A DNA stretch of 25,253 nucleotides from DATHYU01 sp033722675. GTDB lineage: Bacteria; Actinomycetota; Acidimicrobiia; Spongiisociales; UBA11373. Below are positions 1 to 7,156 of this stretch, one piece after another; within the stretch, counting starts at the first letter, position 1, and every line of letters starts with the position of its first letter. The notes below the pieces were generated by a model. The model saw nothing but the letters and a program-made list of their open reading frames with translations. It was not told the DNA's origin and searched no databases. Where the stretch lies: positions 1 through 25,253 of the forward strand of contig JAWVYO010000030.1 in the NCBI GenBank assembly GCA_033722675.1. The letters run 5' to 3'. The translations under genes and the position numbers were made by a program.

Positions 1-97
1 CAGGACGGCCGGGGCGGGGCAGGGGCCCCGCCTCCGGAGGAGGGCCGACCGGCGTCTGTTCGGCGGCGTCAGCCGCCGAAGTCGGCCCGGGAAGAGA
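1..97. repeat. Structured repeat R0, left of the pil operon
   Basis: Non-coding DNA downstream of pilC. It matches 4856-4954 (R1) in the same orientation. The two agree base for base except for one missing C in a C-run and a replaced apical hairpin. Inside it, GGGCCGAC (42-49) pairs with GTCGGCCC (81-88). TTCGGCGGC (59-67) pairs with GCCGCCGAA (72-80) around a GTCA loop, leaving a 9-nt one-sided bulge (50-58). The copy may extend left of the window. Seen directly; its role is unknown. It could be a REP- or MITE-like element, a terminator for pilC, or a structured RNA. Confidence 0.8.
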
Positions 98-101
98 GCA
101 G

Positions 102-122
102 GGAACGGCCCGAGCGGAGCGG
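102..122. repeat. Tail fragment of the intergenic repeat family
   Basis: These 21 bases, starting GGAACGGCCC, are identical to 5215-5235 at the end of module R3 and nearly identical to the equivalent part of R2. The following bases (to about 145) loosely resemble the R2 tail after 5088. The left-edge repeat thus looks like the R1 head joined to the R2/R3 tail with the central hairpin module missing. The stretch 123-154 holds nothing else recognisable before the pilC stop. Confidence 0.65.
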
Positions 123-154
123 GAGACATGCCGGAGAGGGCAGCATTGCCCGGC

Positions 155-1390
155 TCAGTTCTGGATGAGGTTGGCGATGTTGAACATCGGGAGGTAGAGC
201 GCGATGAGGATGCCGCCGACTGCGATGCCCATGACGATGATGAGCATCGGCTCGATGAGGCTCGTCAGCGCGTTGACCGTGTCGTCGACCTCGTTGTCGT
301 AGAAGTCGGACACCTTGGCCAGCATGGTGTCGAGCTCGCCGGTCTCCTCGCCGACGGCCATCATCTGGGTGACCATCGGGGGGAAGACCTCGTGGCGTTC
401 CAGGGGTCCGGCGAGCGACTCGCCGCCCTTCACCGAGCCCTGGACGTCCCGGACGGCTTCGGCCACGAGGGCGTTGCCGGCGGTCTGTGCGACGATGTCG
501 AGGGCCTGGAGGACGGGGACGCCCGTCCGGCTCAGGACCGACAGCGTCCGGGTGAACCGGCTGATCGCCACCTTCTGGACGAGACCGCCGAAGATGGGCA
601 CCTTCAGCTTGAAGCGATCCCACTGGCGCGCACCGTCCTCGGTGACCTTCCACTTCTTGAACGCGTAGACGCCGCCGACGGTCATGAGGCCGCCGATCCA
701 CCAGAACGTGGTGAGGATGCCCGAGATCGTGATGAGCATCTGCGTCGGCGCAGGCAGCGTCCCGCCGAGGTCGTCGTACATCCGTTCGAAGATGGGGACC
801 ACGAAGAGGAGCATGCCCGAGACGATCGCGACGATGAGCACGAGGACCACGACCGGATAGGCCATCGCGGACTTCACCTTGCCGCGGAGCCGGACGTTCG
901 CTTCGAGCGTGTCGGCCAACCGCATGAGGGTCTCGTCGAGAGCGCCGCCCACCTCGCCGGCCTGCACCATCGACACATAGAGATGCCCGAACACGTCCGG
1001 ATGGGCTTCGAGGGCCGTGGACAGCGCGGTGCCGCGCTCCACCCGGCCCCGGACGTCGGCGATGACGTCGGAGAGGGCCTCGTTCTCGGTCTGGGCCTCG
1101 AGGATCGACAGCACGCGGATCAGGGTGAGGCCCGAGTTGACCATCGTCGCCATCTGACGGCTGAAGAGGGCGACGTCCTTCGGCTTGACCTTCGTCCGGG
1201 AGAACCCCGGGATCGTGATCTCCTTCTGGAGCGCCGAGGTCTTCTTCTCGGCGATCTTCAGGGGGATGTAGCCGCGTTCGCGCAACGCCTGCGCCACCGC
1301 CGTGCTGGATCCGCCCTCCATCTCGCCGGCGTGGATCGAACCGCTCCGATCGCGGACCCGATACTCGAAGGTGCTCGCGGTGGTGCTCAT
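155..1390 (-). CDS. pilC: Type IV pilus / type II secretion inner-membrane platform protein PilC
   Basis: 411-residue protein of the PilC/GspF family, the inner-membrane platform on which the PilB and PilT motors act during pilus assembly and retraction. Two T2SSF repeats are visible at about 73-196 and 276-398. The second carries the typical V.VLQALDIV and AVGEETGELD signatures; the first has the matching SGLTLIRVLSIL and QAGEVGGALDE. Membrane segments lie near 177-200, 218-244 and 378-404, the usual three-helix pattern, and the length is normal for the family. The ATG start at 1390 overlaps the pilT stop as ATGA, so translation is probably coupled. It is the last gene of a pilB-pilT-pilC operon. 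No prepilin, PilM/N/O or secretin gene is in view, so the final machine (true type IV pilus or a related system) cannot be decided here. Confidence 0.95.
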   Translation of the reverse strand: MSTTASTFEYRVRDRSGSIHAGEMEGGSSTAVAQALRERGYIPLKIAEKKTSALQKEITIPGFSRTKVKPKDVALFSRQMATMVNSGLTLIRVLSILEAQTENEALSDVIADVRGRVERGTALSTALEAHPDVFGHLYVSMVQAGEVGGALDETLMRLADTLEANVRLRGKVKSAMAYPVVVLVLIVAIVSGMLLFVVPIFERMYDDLGGTLPAPTQMLITISGILTTFWWIGGLMTVGGVYAFKKWKVTEDGARQWDRFKLKVPIFGGLVQKVAISRFTRTLSVLSRTGVPVLQALDIVAQTAGNALVAEAVRDVQGSVKGGESLAGPLERHEVFPPMVTQMMAVGEETGELDTMLAKVSDFYDNEVDDTVNALTSLIEPMLIIVMGIAVGGILIALYLPMFNIANLIQN

Positions 1391-2985
1391 GTCCGGCGGC
1401 CCACGAGGTTCGCGAACTCGTCGGGACTCTGGGCCCGCTCGGCGGCCACCGCCACGGAGACCTTCCCGCTGCGGACGAGTTGGGCGAGGGCCTGGTCCAT
1501 GGTCTGCATGCCGTGCCGACCGCCGGCCTGGATGGCGCTGCGGATCTGATGCACCTTGCCCTCGCGGATCAGGTTCCGGATGGCGGGGGTGGCGACCATC
1601 ACCTCGATGGCGGGCACCCGGCCGTCACCCTCGACGTTCGGCAGGAGCTGTTGGGTGATGACGCCCTGGATCGTCCCCGCCAACTGCACCCGCACCTGCT
1701 GCTGCTGGTGGGGCGGGAACACGTCGATCATCCGCTCGACGGACTGGGGGGCGTCCTGCGTATGGAGCGTGGCGAAGACGAGGTGGCCCGTCTCGGCGGC
1801 GGTCAGCGCCGTCGCCATCGTCTCCAGGTCGCGCAACTCTCCGACCAGGATGACGTCGGGGTCCTGGCGGAGGGCGTGCTTGAGTGCGGCGGAGAACGAG
1901 TCCGTGTCGGACCCGACCTCACGCTGGTTCACGATCGCCTTGTTGTGGCGATGCAGGAACTCGATCGGATCCTCGACGGTCATGATGTGGACCGCCCGCG
2001 TCCGATTGATGAGATCGATCATCGAGGCGAGGGTCGTGGACTTGCCCGAACCCGTGGCGCCCGTCACGAGCACGAGCCCGCGCGGCATCTCGGCGAGCTC
2101 GCTCACCACCGGGGGCATCCCCAGCTCCTCGGGCGTCATGATGTCGTTGGGGATCGCCCGCAGCACCGCGCCGACCGAGCCCCGCTGGAAGAACACGTTG
2201 ACGCGGAACCGGCCCCGGCCGGGCAACGGATGGGAGGCGTCCAGCTCGCGCAGCTCCTCGAACTCCTCGCGCTGGCGGCCGGTGAGGATCCCGTAGATCA
2301 TCTGGCGGAGCGGACCCGGCATGAGCCGGGGGTAGTCCTCGAGCACGTGGAGGTGCCCGTTCACACGGATCTGCGGTTGCGATCCCGCCGTCAGGTGCAG
2401 GTCGGAGCCACCCCGGGTCATGAGGAGCTCCAGCAGCTCGTTGATGTGCAGTTCTCCCTCGTCGGCGTCCGAAGGCTCCTGCTTGGGCTCTGCGTTGAAC
2501 GCGGCTTCCCGGACGACCGAGGCCTCGGCCTGGCGGGCGAAGTCCTCCTCGGGATACACCTTCTCGATGGCTTCCTTCAGTCCGTCGCGGGGCGCCATCG
2601 CGGGGACGATGGAGCCCCCGAGCGCCTTGCGGACCTGGTCGACATGGGCGTCGTCGAGGGGGACGGGCAGCGCGACAACGAACGCGCCGGACTCGTGGAC
2701 CCGCAACGGCAGGACGCCGAGGCGCCGCGCCGTCACCGGGTCGAGGCGTCGTACCGCGTCGTCCTCCACCCGGAGGTCGGCCTGCGGGTCGACGTACTCG
2801 AGCGACAGCGACTTCGCCACGGTCCGGAGGACGTCGGTCTGACGGACGAGCCCGCTCTCGACGATCAGGCGTGCGAGGTGCACGCCGGTCTCGCTCGATC
2901 GGGCCGACAGGCCCTCGAGGTCGTCCACGGTCATCAGTCGCTGATCGACCAGCATCTGGCCGAGGCGACGCGCCACCTTGCTCAT
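1387..2985 (-). CDS. pilT: PilT-type pilus retraction ATPase with an N-terminal extension
   Basis: 532-residue secretion ATPase. The C-terminal 350 residues are a normal PilT: Walker A GATGSGKST (309-317), Asp box TVEDPIE (336-342), Walker B DPDVILVGEL (375-384), His box around HLVFATLHT (401-409) and the PilT hallmark AIRNLIREG (468-476). PilT hydrolyses ATP to depolymerise the pilus. Residues 1-150 are extra: they resemble the MshEN/GspE-N domain of PilB (compare LVDQRLMTVDDL here with LLEEGIVTAEDY in PilB), which PilT normally lacks. The ATG at 2985 is chosen because it gives TGATG with the pilB stop. An upstream in-frame ATG at 3207 would add 74 residues lying wholly inside pilB in another frame and is rejected. 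It lacks the PilB CxxC pair. Confidence 0.93.
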   Translation of the reverse strand: MSKVARRLGQMLVDQRLMTVDDLEGLSARSSETGVHLARLIVESGLVRQTDVLRTVAKSLSLEYVDPQADLRVEDDAVRRLDPVTARRLGVLPLRVHESGAFVVALPVPLDDAHVDQVRKALGGSIVPAMAPRDGLKEAIEKVYPEEDFARQAEASVVREAAFNAEPKQEPSDADEGELHINELLELLMTRGGSDLHLTAGSQPQIRVNGHLHVLEDYPRLMPGPLRQMIYGILTGRQREEFEELRELDASHPLPGRGRFRVNVFFQRGSVGAVLRAIPNDIMTPEELGMPPVVSELAEMPRGLVLVTGATGSGKSTTLASMIDLINRTRAVHIMTVEDPIEFLHRHNKAIVNQREVGSDTDSFSAALKHALRQDPDVILVGELRDLETMATALTAAETGHLVFATLHTQDAPQSVERMIDVFPPHQQQQVRVQLAGTIQGVITQQLLPNVEGDGRVPAIEVMVATPAIRNLIREGKVHQIRSAIQAGGRHGMQTMDQALAQLVRSGKVSVAVAAERAQSPDEFANLVGRRT

Positions 2986-4655
2986 CACACCACCACCCTG
3001 AGGACTTCTTCGAGCGTGGTCAGCCCGAGCCTCACCTTGTCGATTCCGTCCTGACGCAGGGTGCGCATCCCCTGCTCGATCGCCACGCGCTTGATCTCGT
3101 TCGACGGCCTGCGCTCGACCGCCATCCGCTCGATCTCCTCGCTCACGAGGAGGATCTCGTTGATCGAGACCCGGCCCCGGTATCCCGTGTCGCCGCAGAC
3201 CTTGCATCCGACGGCCCGGTAGAGCGTCACGGGGCCGTCGACCTCGCCGATCCGCATCCGCTCCACCATCTCCGGGGTGGCCTCGAACGGCTCACGGCAG
3301 CGCTCGCACAGCCGGCGGGCGAGCCGTTGGGCGAGGATCGAGTCGAGGGCGGAGGAGACCAGGTACGGCTCCACGCCCATGTCGACGAGGCGACCGATGC
3401 TCGACGCCGCGTCCTTCGTGTGCAGCGTCGTGAGCACGAGGTGTCCGGTGAGGGCGGCCTCGACGGCGGTCTTGGCGGTCTCGCCGTCGCGCACCTCGCC
3501 GACGAGGACGATGTCGGGGTCGGATCGCAGGATCGCCTTCAGGACCGTGGCGAACTGGAGCCCGGCCTTGCGATTCACCTGCACCTGGGTGATGCCCGGG
3601 AGCCGGTACTCGACCGGGTCCTCGACGGTGATGATGTTGACGTCGGGCTCGTTGAGGACGTTCAGCGTGGCGTACAGGGTCGTCGTCTTGCCGGACCCCG
3701 TCGGGCCGGTGACGAGGATGGCCCCGTACGGCTTGGAGTACGAGCGCTCGAACCGTTCGAGGGAGTGCGGCAGGTAGCCGAGCTCGGGGAGGTCGAGCAC
3801 CGCATCGTCCTTGTCGAGCACACGGATGACGACCTTCTCGCCGTAGATGGACGGCAGCGTCGCGACGCGGAGGTCGATGGCGCGTCCACCCACCCGCAGA
3901 CCGACGCGCCCGTCCTGGGGCACCCGGCGTTCTGCGATGTCCAGGTCGGCCATGATCTTCAGTCGGGACACGACGGCGCCCGACACCGACTTCGGCGTCG
4001 TCATGATCTCGTGGAGGACGCCGTCGATGCGGAAGCGGACCCGCAGGTCGCGCTCCCCCGGCTCGATGTGGAGGTCGGAGGCACGCTCGTTGACCGCCCG
4101 GCTGATGAGCGTGTTGACGAGCTTGACCACCGGCGCCTCTTCGGTGGCCGCCTCGACGTGGCGCAGGTCCTCGCTCTCCTCCTCTTCGCCGATGATGTCG
4201 GTGAGGTCGGCCACCGACTCGTCGAAGCGGCCGAGCCGGGCGATCGCCGCGTCGATGTCGGCGCGGGTGGCGACCTTCGGGATGATGCGCATGCCGGTGA
4301 CGGCGCGAATGTCGTCGACGACGAGGACGTTGCCGGGGTCCGCCATGGCCACGACGAGGCGTTCGTCCTCGAAGCGGATGGGGATCGCGGCGTACCGTTT
4401 CGCCAGCGAGTCGGGGATCATCGCCGCCGCAGCGGGGTCGACCGTCTCGTCCGACAGGTTGACGAACTCGATGCCGATCTGGCGGGCGATCGCCTGCACG
4501 AGATCGTTCTCGGAGATGATGCCCTCGTCGACGAGGACGCGTGTGAAGGGCTGACCGCTCTGCTCGTGGACCATCTCGGCCCGCCGATAGTCCTCGGCGG
4601 TGACGATCCCTTCTTCGAGCAGCAACGTGCCGATGTGCTCGCCCTTGACTGCCAC
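2985..4655 (-). CDS. pilB: PilB/GspE-type pilus assembly ATPase
   Basis: 556-residue extension ATPase that powers pilus subunit assembly at the inner membrane. Domains in order: MshEN-type N-terminal domain (about 1-145), N2 domain (about 175-290) and RecA-like ATPase. Motifs: Walker A GPTGSGKT (317-324), Asp box ITVEDPVEY (342-350), Walker B DIVLVGEV (381-388), His box GHLVLTTLHT (404-413) and the PilB/GspE zinc motif CERC (450-453) plus CKVC (484-487). I choose GTG at 4655 because AAGGAG lies 5 nt upstream (4666-4661). The ATG at 4700 would add 15 residues with no comparable ribosome site and no family likeness. First gene of the pilB-pilT-pilC operon; its upstream region is the repeat-rich gap 4656-5368. 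Confidence 0.95.
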   Translation of the reverse strand: MAVKGEHIGTLLLEEGIVTAEDYRRAEMVHEQSGQPFTRVLVDEGIISENDLVQAIARQIGIEFVNLSDETVDPAAAAMIPDSLAKRYAAIPIRFEDERLVVAMADPGNVLVVDDIRAVTGMRIIPKVATRADIDAAIARLGRFDESVADLTDIIGEEEESEDLRHVEAATEEAPVVKLVNTLISRAVNERASDLHIEPGERDLRVRFRIDGVLHEIMTTPKSVSGAVVSRLKIMADLDIAERRVPQDGRVGLRVGGRAIDLRVATLPSIYGEKVVIRVLDKDDAVLDLPELGYLPHSLERFERSYSKPYGAILVTGPTGSGKTTTLYATLNVLNEPDVNIITVEDPVEYRLPGITQVQVNRKAGLQFATVLKAILRSDPDIVLVGEVRDGETAKTAVEAALTGHLVLTTLHTKDAASSIGRLVDMGVEPYLVSSALDSILAQRLARRLCERCREPFEATPEMVERMRIGEVDGPVTLYRAVGCKVCGDTGYRGRVSINEILLVSEEIERMAVERRPSNEIKRVAIEQGMRTLRQDGIDKVRLGLTTLEEVLRVVV

Positions 4656-4855
4656 CGGTGCTCCTTGCGAGTGAATTGCTCCGGGATCAGTGTTCGGCAC
4701 GCCGGGGCGGTGGCTTGAGGTCCGGTCGATGCGTCGGTGACGTGCCTTCCTTCGTCCCGGCCGTGACGGGGCGGGACGGTCGGATCGAAGGCGCCCGGCC
4801 GGTCCGACCGGCGGCTGCCGCCGGCGGCCCCCCTCCCCCTCCGCAGCCTCCGTGG
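4656..4855. other. Gene-free pilB upstream region with GC hairpins
   Basis: No convincing gene. Open frames on both strands here run through low-complexity repeat DNA and are taken as chance. A 6-bp hairpin lies at 4798-4812 (GCCGGT, loop CCG, ACCGGC), followed by the 12-bp perfect palindrome GCCGCCGGCGGC at 4817-4828. The pilB promoter must lie here or further right; I see no clear -10/-35 pair. Confidence 0.6.
4661..4666 (-). promoter_or_regulatory. Ribosome binding site of pilB (decides the GTG start)
   Basis: On the minus strand AAGGAG is followed by 5 nt and then GTG at 4655. This fixes the pilB start downstream of the longer ATG-initiated frame. Confidence 0.8.
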
Positions 4856-4954
4856 CAGGACGGCCGGGGCGGGGCAGGGGCCCGCCTCCGGAGGAGGGCC
4901 GACCGGCGTCTGTTCGGGCGGCCGAAGGCCGACCGAAGTCGGCCCGGGAAGAGA
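4856..4954. repeat. Structured repeat R1 (second copy of R0)
   Basis: Direct copy of 1-97, so pilB-pilT-pilC sits between two same-orientation copies. It keeps the outer stem GGGCCGAC (4896-4903) with GTCGGCCC (4938-4945), the 9-nt bulge and the TTCGG (4913-4917) / CCGAA (4933-4937) stem. The apical part is different sequence that still forms a hairpin: GGCC (4920-4923), loop GAA, GGCC (4927-4930). R0 has CGGC/GCCG at this place. Pairing retained despite changed sequence suggests the folded form matters. Confidence 0.8.
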
Positions 4955-4968
4955 CCAGAGCACAGCCT

Positions 4969-5116
4969 CACCCCGCGGCGGCAGCACCCGACACCGCTCC
5001 CGAGGGAGCGCAGCGACCGACGGGAATCTCCCGCATCACCCCGACGTGACTCGGCCTCCGTGGCCCGGAACGGCCTCAGCGGAGCGGACAGCATGGCGGA
5101 GCCGACAGCAGGGCCC
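4969..5116. repeat. Intergenic repeat module R2 (148-bp tandem unit)
   Basis: First of two tandem copies with period 148 (second at 5117). It begins CACCCCGCGGCGGCAGCACC. It contains two hairpins: CGCTCC-CGAG-GGAGCG (4995-5010) and CGGGA-ATC-TCCCG (5021-5033). It then has a conserved block GCCTCCGTGGCCCGGAACGG and the AGCGGAGCGGA tail. There is no reading frame with protein-like content. Confidence 0.8.
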
Positions 5117-5240
5117 CACCCCGCGGCGGCAGCACCCCCCACCGCTCCCGAGGGAGCGAAGCGACCGACGGGAATCTCCCGCGTCAGACAGAAGCGACTC
5201 GGCCTCCGTGGCCCGGAACGGCCCGAGCGGAGCGGAAGGA
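5117..5240. repeat. Intergenic repeat module R3 (second tandem copy)
   Basis: Aligns to R2 at an offset of 148 with a few substitutions, concentrated between the second hairpin and the GCCTCCGTGGC block. Hairpins are at 5143-5158 and 5169-5181; both stems are identical in the two copies. Its last 21 bases also occur at 102-122 by the left window edge. Confidence 0.8.
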
Positions 5241-5242
5241 AC

Positions 5243-5256
5243 GGTGACTAGTCACC
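5243..5256. promoter_or_regulatory. 14-bp perfect dyad, possible operator
   Basis: GGTGACTAGTCACC is a perfect inverted repeat placed just after repeat R3, about 113 bp before the FtsH-like start. Its length and symmetry resemble a homodimeric regulator site (GntR- or TetR-like). No regulator gene lies next to it, so function is a guess. Confidence 0.4.
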
Positions 5257-5296
5257 CGTCGCCGACGGAATGACACCGCAGGTGGTGGGAAACCGC

Positions 5297-5325
5297 TTTC
5301 ATCGCTCACGCTGGGTGTTTAGCTT
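5297..5325 (+). promoter_or_regulatory. Candidate promoter of the FtsH-like gene
   Basis: TTTCAT (5297-5302), a 17-nt spacer and TAGCTT (5320-5325, TAnnnT) lie in a locally AT-richer patch ahead of the gene. A start of transcription near 5332 would give a leader of about 37 nt. The -35 match is weak. Confidence 0.3.
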
Positions 5326-5368
5326 GGCCACACAGCGAAGTTACACGGCGGATCCGGGAGGATCGGAC

Positions 5369-7147
5369 ATGACGGTGGACGTTCAGGCGGCGCGGGAACG
5401 GAGGCGCCAGCGCCGACTCAAGCGGGTGGCCATCGTGCTGGCACCCCTCGTGGCCTGGCTGTGGCTCCGGATCCTCGGCGGCAATCCCGTCTCCCCCGGT
5501 TTCCCCCGCCTCTCCGAGGACGCCATGTTCTGGCTGCCGGGCATCCTCATCGTCCTCCTGCTCGGCGCCGTCCTCGTGCTCCCGATGCTCTCCAACGGAC
5601 GGTCGCCCGAGGTCGTCTTCCTCCCCGAGCAGATCGACGTCTCCTTCGACGACGTCAAGGGCCTCGGTCCGGTCCTCGGCGAGGTCCGCCACAGTCTCGA
5701 CGTGTTCCTCAACCACCAGCGGTTCCGTGACGAGATGGGCGGCGAGCCCCGGCGCGGCATCCTCTTCGAGGGCCCGCCCGGGACGGGCAAGACCCACACC
5801 GCCAAGGCGATGGCCAAAGAGGCCGGGGTCCCGTTCCTCTTCGTGTCCTCCACGGCCTTCCAGAGCATGTGGTACGGCGCCACCGCCCGGAAGATCCGCT
5901 CCTACTTCCGCAAGCTCCGCAAGGTCGCCCGGGCCGAGGGCGGCGCCATCGGATTCATCGAGGAGTTCGACGCCATCGGCACGAAGCGGGGCGGCATGGA
6001 TCGCATGACGGCCGAGGCGCCCGGCGGACCCCGCACCGAGCGGAGCGCGATCAGCGAGGGGACGGGCGGCGTCGTGAACGAGCTGCTCGTCCAGATGCAG
6101 TCCTTCGACGAGCCGACCCGGGCCGTCAAGATGCGCAACGGCCTCGTCCGGATGATCAACGCCTTCCTCCCCGCCCACCGGCAGCTTCGGACCCGCCAGG
6201 CCGACTTCGCCAACGTCCTCCTCATCGGGGCGACGAACCGGGCCGACTCCCTCGACCCGGCCCTCCTCCGCCCCGGGCGGTTCGACCGTGTGCTCCACTT
6301 CGCCATCCCGGCGCGCACGGAACGGCGGGAGCTCATCGACCTGTTCCTCGGACGCAAGGCACACGACGACACCGTCGACGAGCAGGCCCGCGAGGACCTG
6401 GCGGCCACGACCATGGGCTACAGCCCGGCGTCGCTGGAGCGCCTCTTCGACGAGGCCCTCCTCTTCGCGCTCCGCGACGGACGGGCCCGCCTGTCGGTCG
6501 ACGACCTCCGCCGCGCCCGCATGGACATCGAGATCGGCCTCGCCGAGCCCACCGAGTACACGCCGGAGGAACGCGAGTCGATCGCCGTCCACGAGGCGGG
6601 GCACGCCGTCATGGCCTACCTCGTCGGCAAGGGCCGGAAGCTCGAGCTGCTGTCGATCGTGAAACGCAAGGACTCCCTCGGGTTGCTCGCCCACTCCGAG
6701 GCAGAGGAGCGCTACACGAAGCGTCGCAGCGAGACGCTCGCCCTCATCCAGATCTCCCTGGGCGGCATGGTCGCCGAAGAGCTCTTCTTCGGGGAGTCGG
6801 GCACCGGGCCCGGCGGCGACCTCGTGGCCGCCACCAACGTGGCGGTCGAGATGGTCGGCGCCCTCGGCCTCGGCGGATCGCTCATCTCGTTCCGCGCCCT
6901 CGACGGCGGCCCCTTCGCCGGCAACCTGGCTGCGAAGGTCCTCGGCGACGACACGGCGAGAGCCGCCGTCGATCGGATCCTCGACGAACAGAAGGCCTTC
7001 GTCCACGACGTCCTCGCCCGCAACCGCCACCTCGTGGAGACGCTGCGCGACGCCCTCCTCGACCGCAACGAGCTCGTCGGCCGGGAGCTCGTCGAGATCC
7101 TCGACGGGGCCTCCGAGCGCACGGTCGTCGACCTCACCGAGGTCTGA
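5369..7147 (+). CDS. FtsH-like membrane AAA+ zinc metalloprotease (divergent)
   Basis: 592-residue protein with FtsH layout: two membrane segments (about 20-37 and 54-73), an AAA+ ATPase and an M41-type peptidase domain. Walker A is GPPGTGKT (135-142), the arginine-finger region is RPGRFDR (301-307), the zinc site is HEAGH (408-412) and the likely third ligand is D484 in GPGGDL. It differs from housekeeping FtsH. Walker B reads GFIEEFD (195-201), with Glu where the Mg-binding Asp normally is. The pore loop reads MWYG (167-170) instead of the usual F-V-G. Extra residues (about 210-235 and 250-281) lie between Walker B and the sensor NVLLIGATNR. Between the two membrane segments there are only about 17 residues, so the periplasmic domain is nearly absent. 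The ATG at 5369 has GGGAGG 7 nt upstream (5356-5361); an earlier in-frame ATG at 5270 lacks this. Probably a membrane protein quality-control protease with altered specificity. Confidence 0.88.
   Translation: MTVDVQAARERRRQRRLKRVAIVLAPLVAWLWLRILGGNPVSPGFPRLSEDAMFWLPGILIVLLLGAVLVLPMLSNGRSPEVVFLPEQIDVSFDDVKGLGPVLGEVRHSLDVFLNHQRFRDEMGGEPRRGILFEGPPGTGKTHTAKAMAKEAGVPFLFVSSTAFQSMWYGATARKIRSYFRKLRKVARAEGGAIGFIEEFDAIGTKRGGMDRMTAEAPGGPRTERSAISEGTGGVVNELLVQMQSFDEPTRAVKMRNGLVRMINAFLPAHRQLRTRQADFANVLLIGATNRADSLDPALLRPGRFDRVLHFAIPARTERRELIDLFLGRKAHDDTVDEQAREDLAATTMGYSPASLERLFDEALLFALRDGRARLSVDDLRRARMDIEIGLAEPTEYTPEERESIAVHEAGHAVMAYLVGKGRKLELLSIVKRKDSLGLLAHSEAEERYTKRRSETLALIQISLGGMVAEELFFGESGTGPGGDLVAATNVAVEMVGALGLGGSLISFRALDGGPFAGNLAAKVLGDDTARAAVDRILDEQKAFVHDVLARNRHLVETLRDALLDRNELVGRELVEILDGASERTVVDLTEV
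7130..7144. terminator. Hairpin at the convergent ftsH-like / ywiC-like junction
   Basis: GACCTC (7130-7135), loop ACC, GAGGTC (7139-7144) forms a 6-bp stem overlapping the last codons of the FtsH-like gene. Only 9 nt separate the two convergent stop codons. There is no T-tract, so terminator function is uncertain. Confidence 0.3.
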
Positions 7148-7156
7148 ACGGCGGAC

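Noticed and set aside
128..1549. Long plus-strand open frame opposite pilC and pilT
   Set aside because: His/Asp/Arg-rich antisense shadow of conserved pilus genes; no domain likeness.
2985..3207. Longer pilT start at 3207
   Set aside because: The extra 74 residues lie in a shifted frame inside pilB and look like shadow translation; the TGATG junction at 2985 fits coupled translation.
4969..5240. CRISPR array
   Set aside because: Only two long units at a 148-bp period with no short repeat-spacer alternation and no cas genes.
4658..5251. Open frames on both strands (up to about 200 codons) in the gap between pilB and the FtsH-like gene
   Set aside because: They run through tandem repeats and hairpins, encode Arg/Pro/Gly-rich low-complexity sequence and have no ribosome site; GC-rich DNA rarely shows stop codons by chance.
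7130..7144. Strong intrinsic terminator at the FtsH-like/YwiC-like junction
   Set aside because: Only a 6-bp stem, inside coding sequence and without a T-run; kept as a low-confidence feature only.
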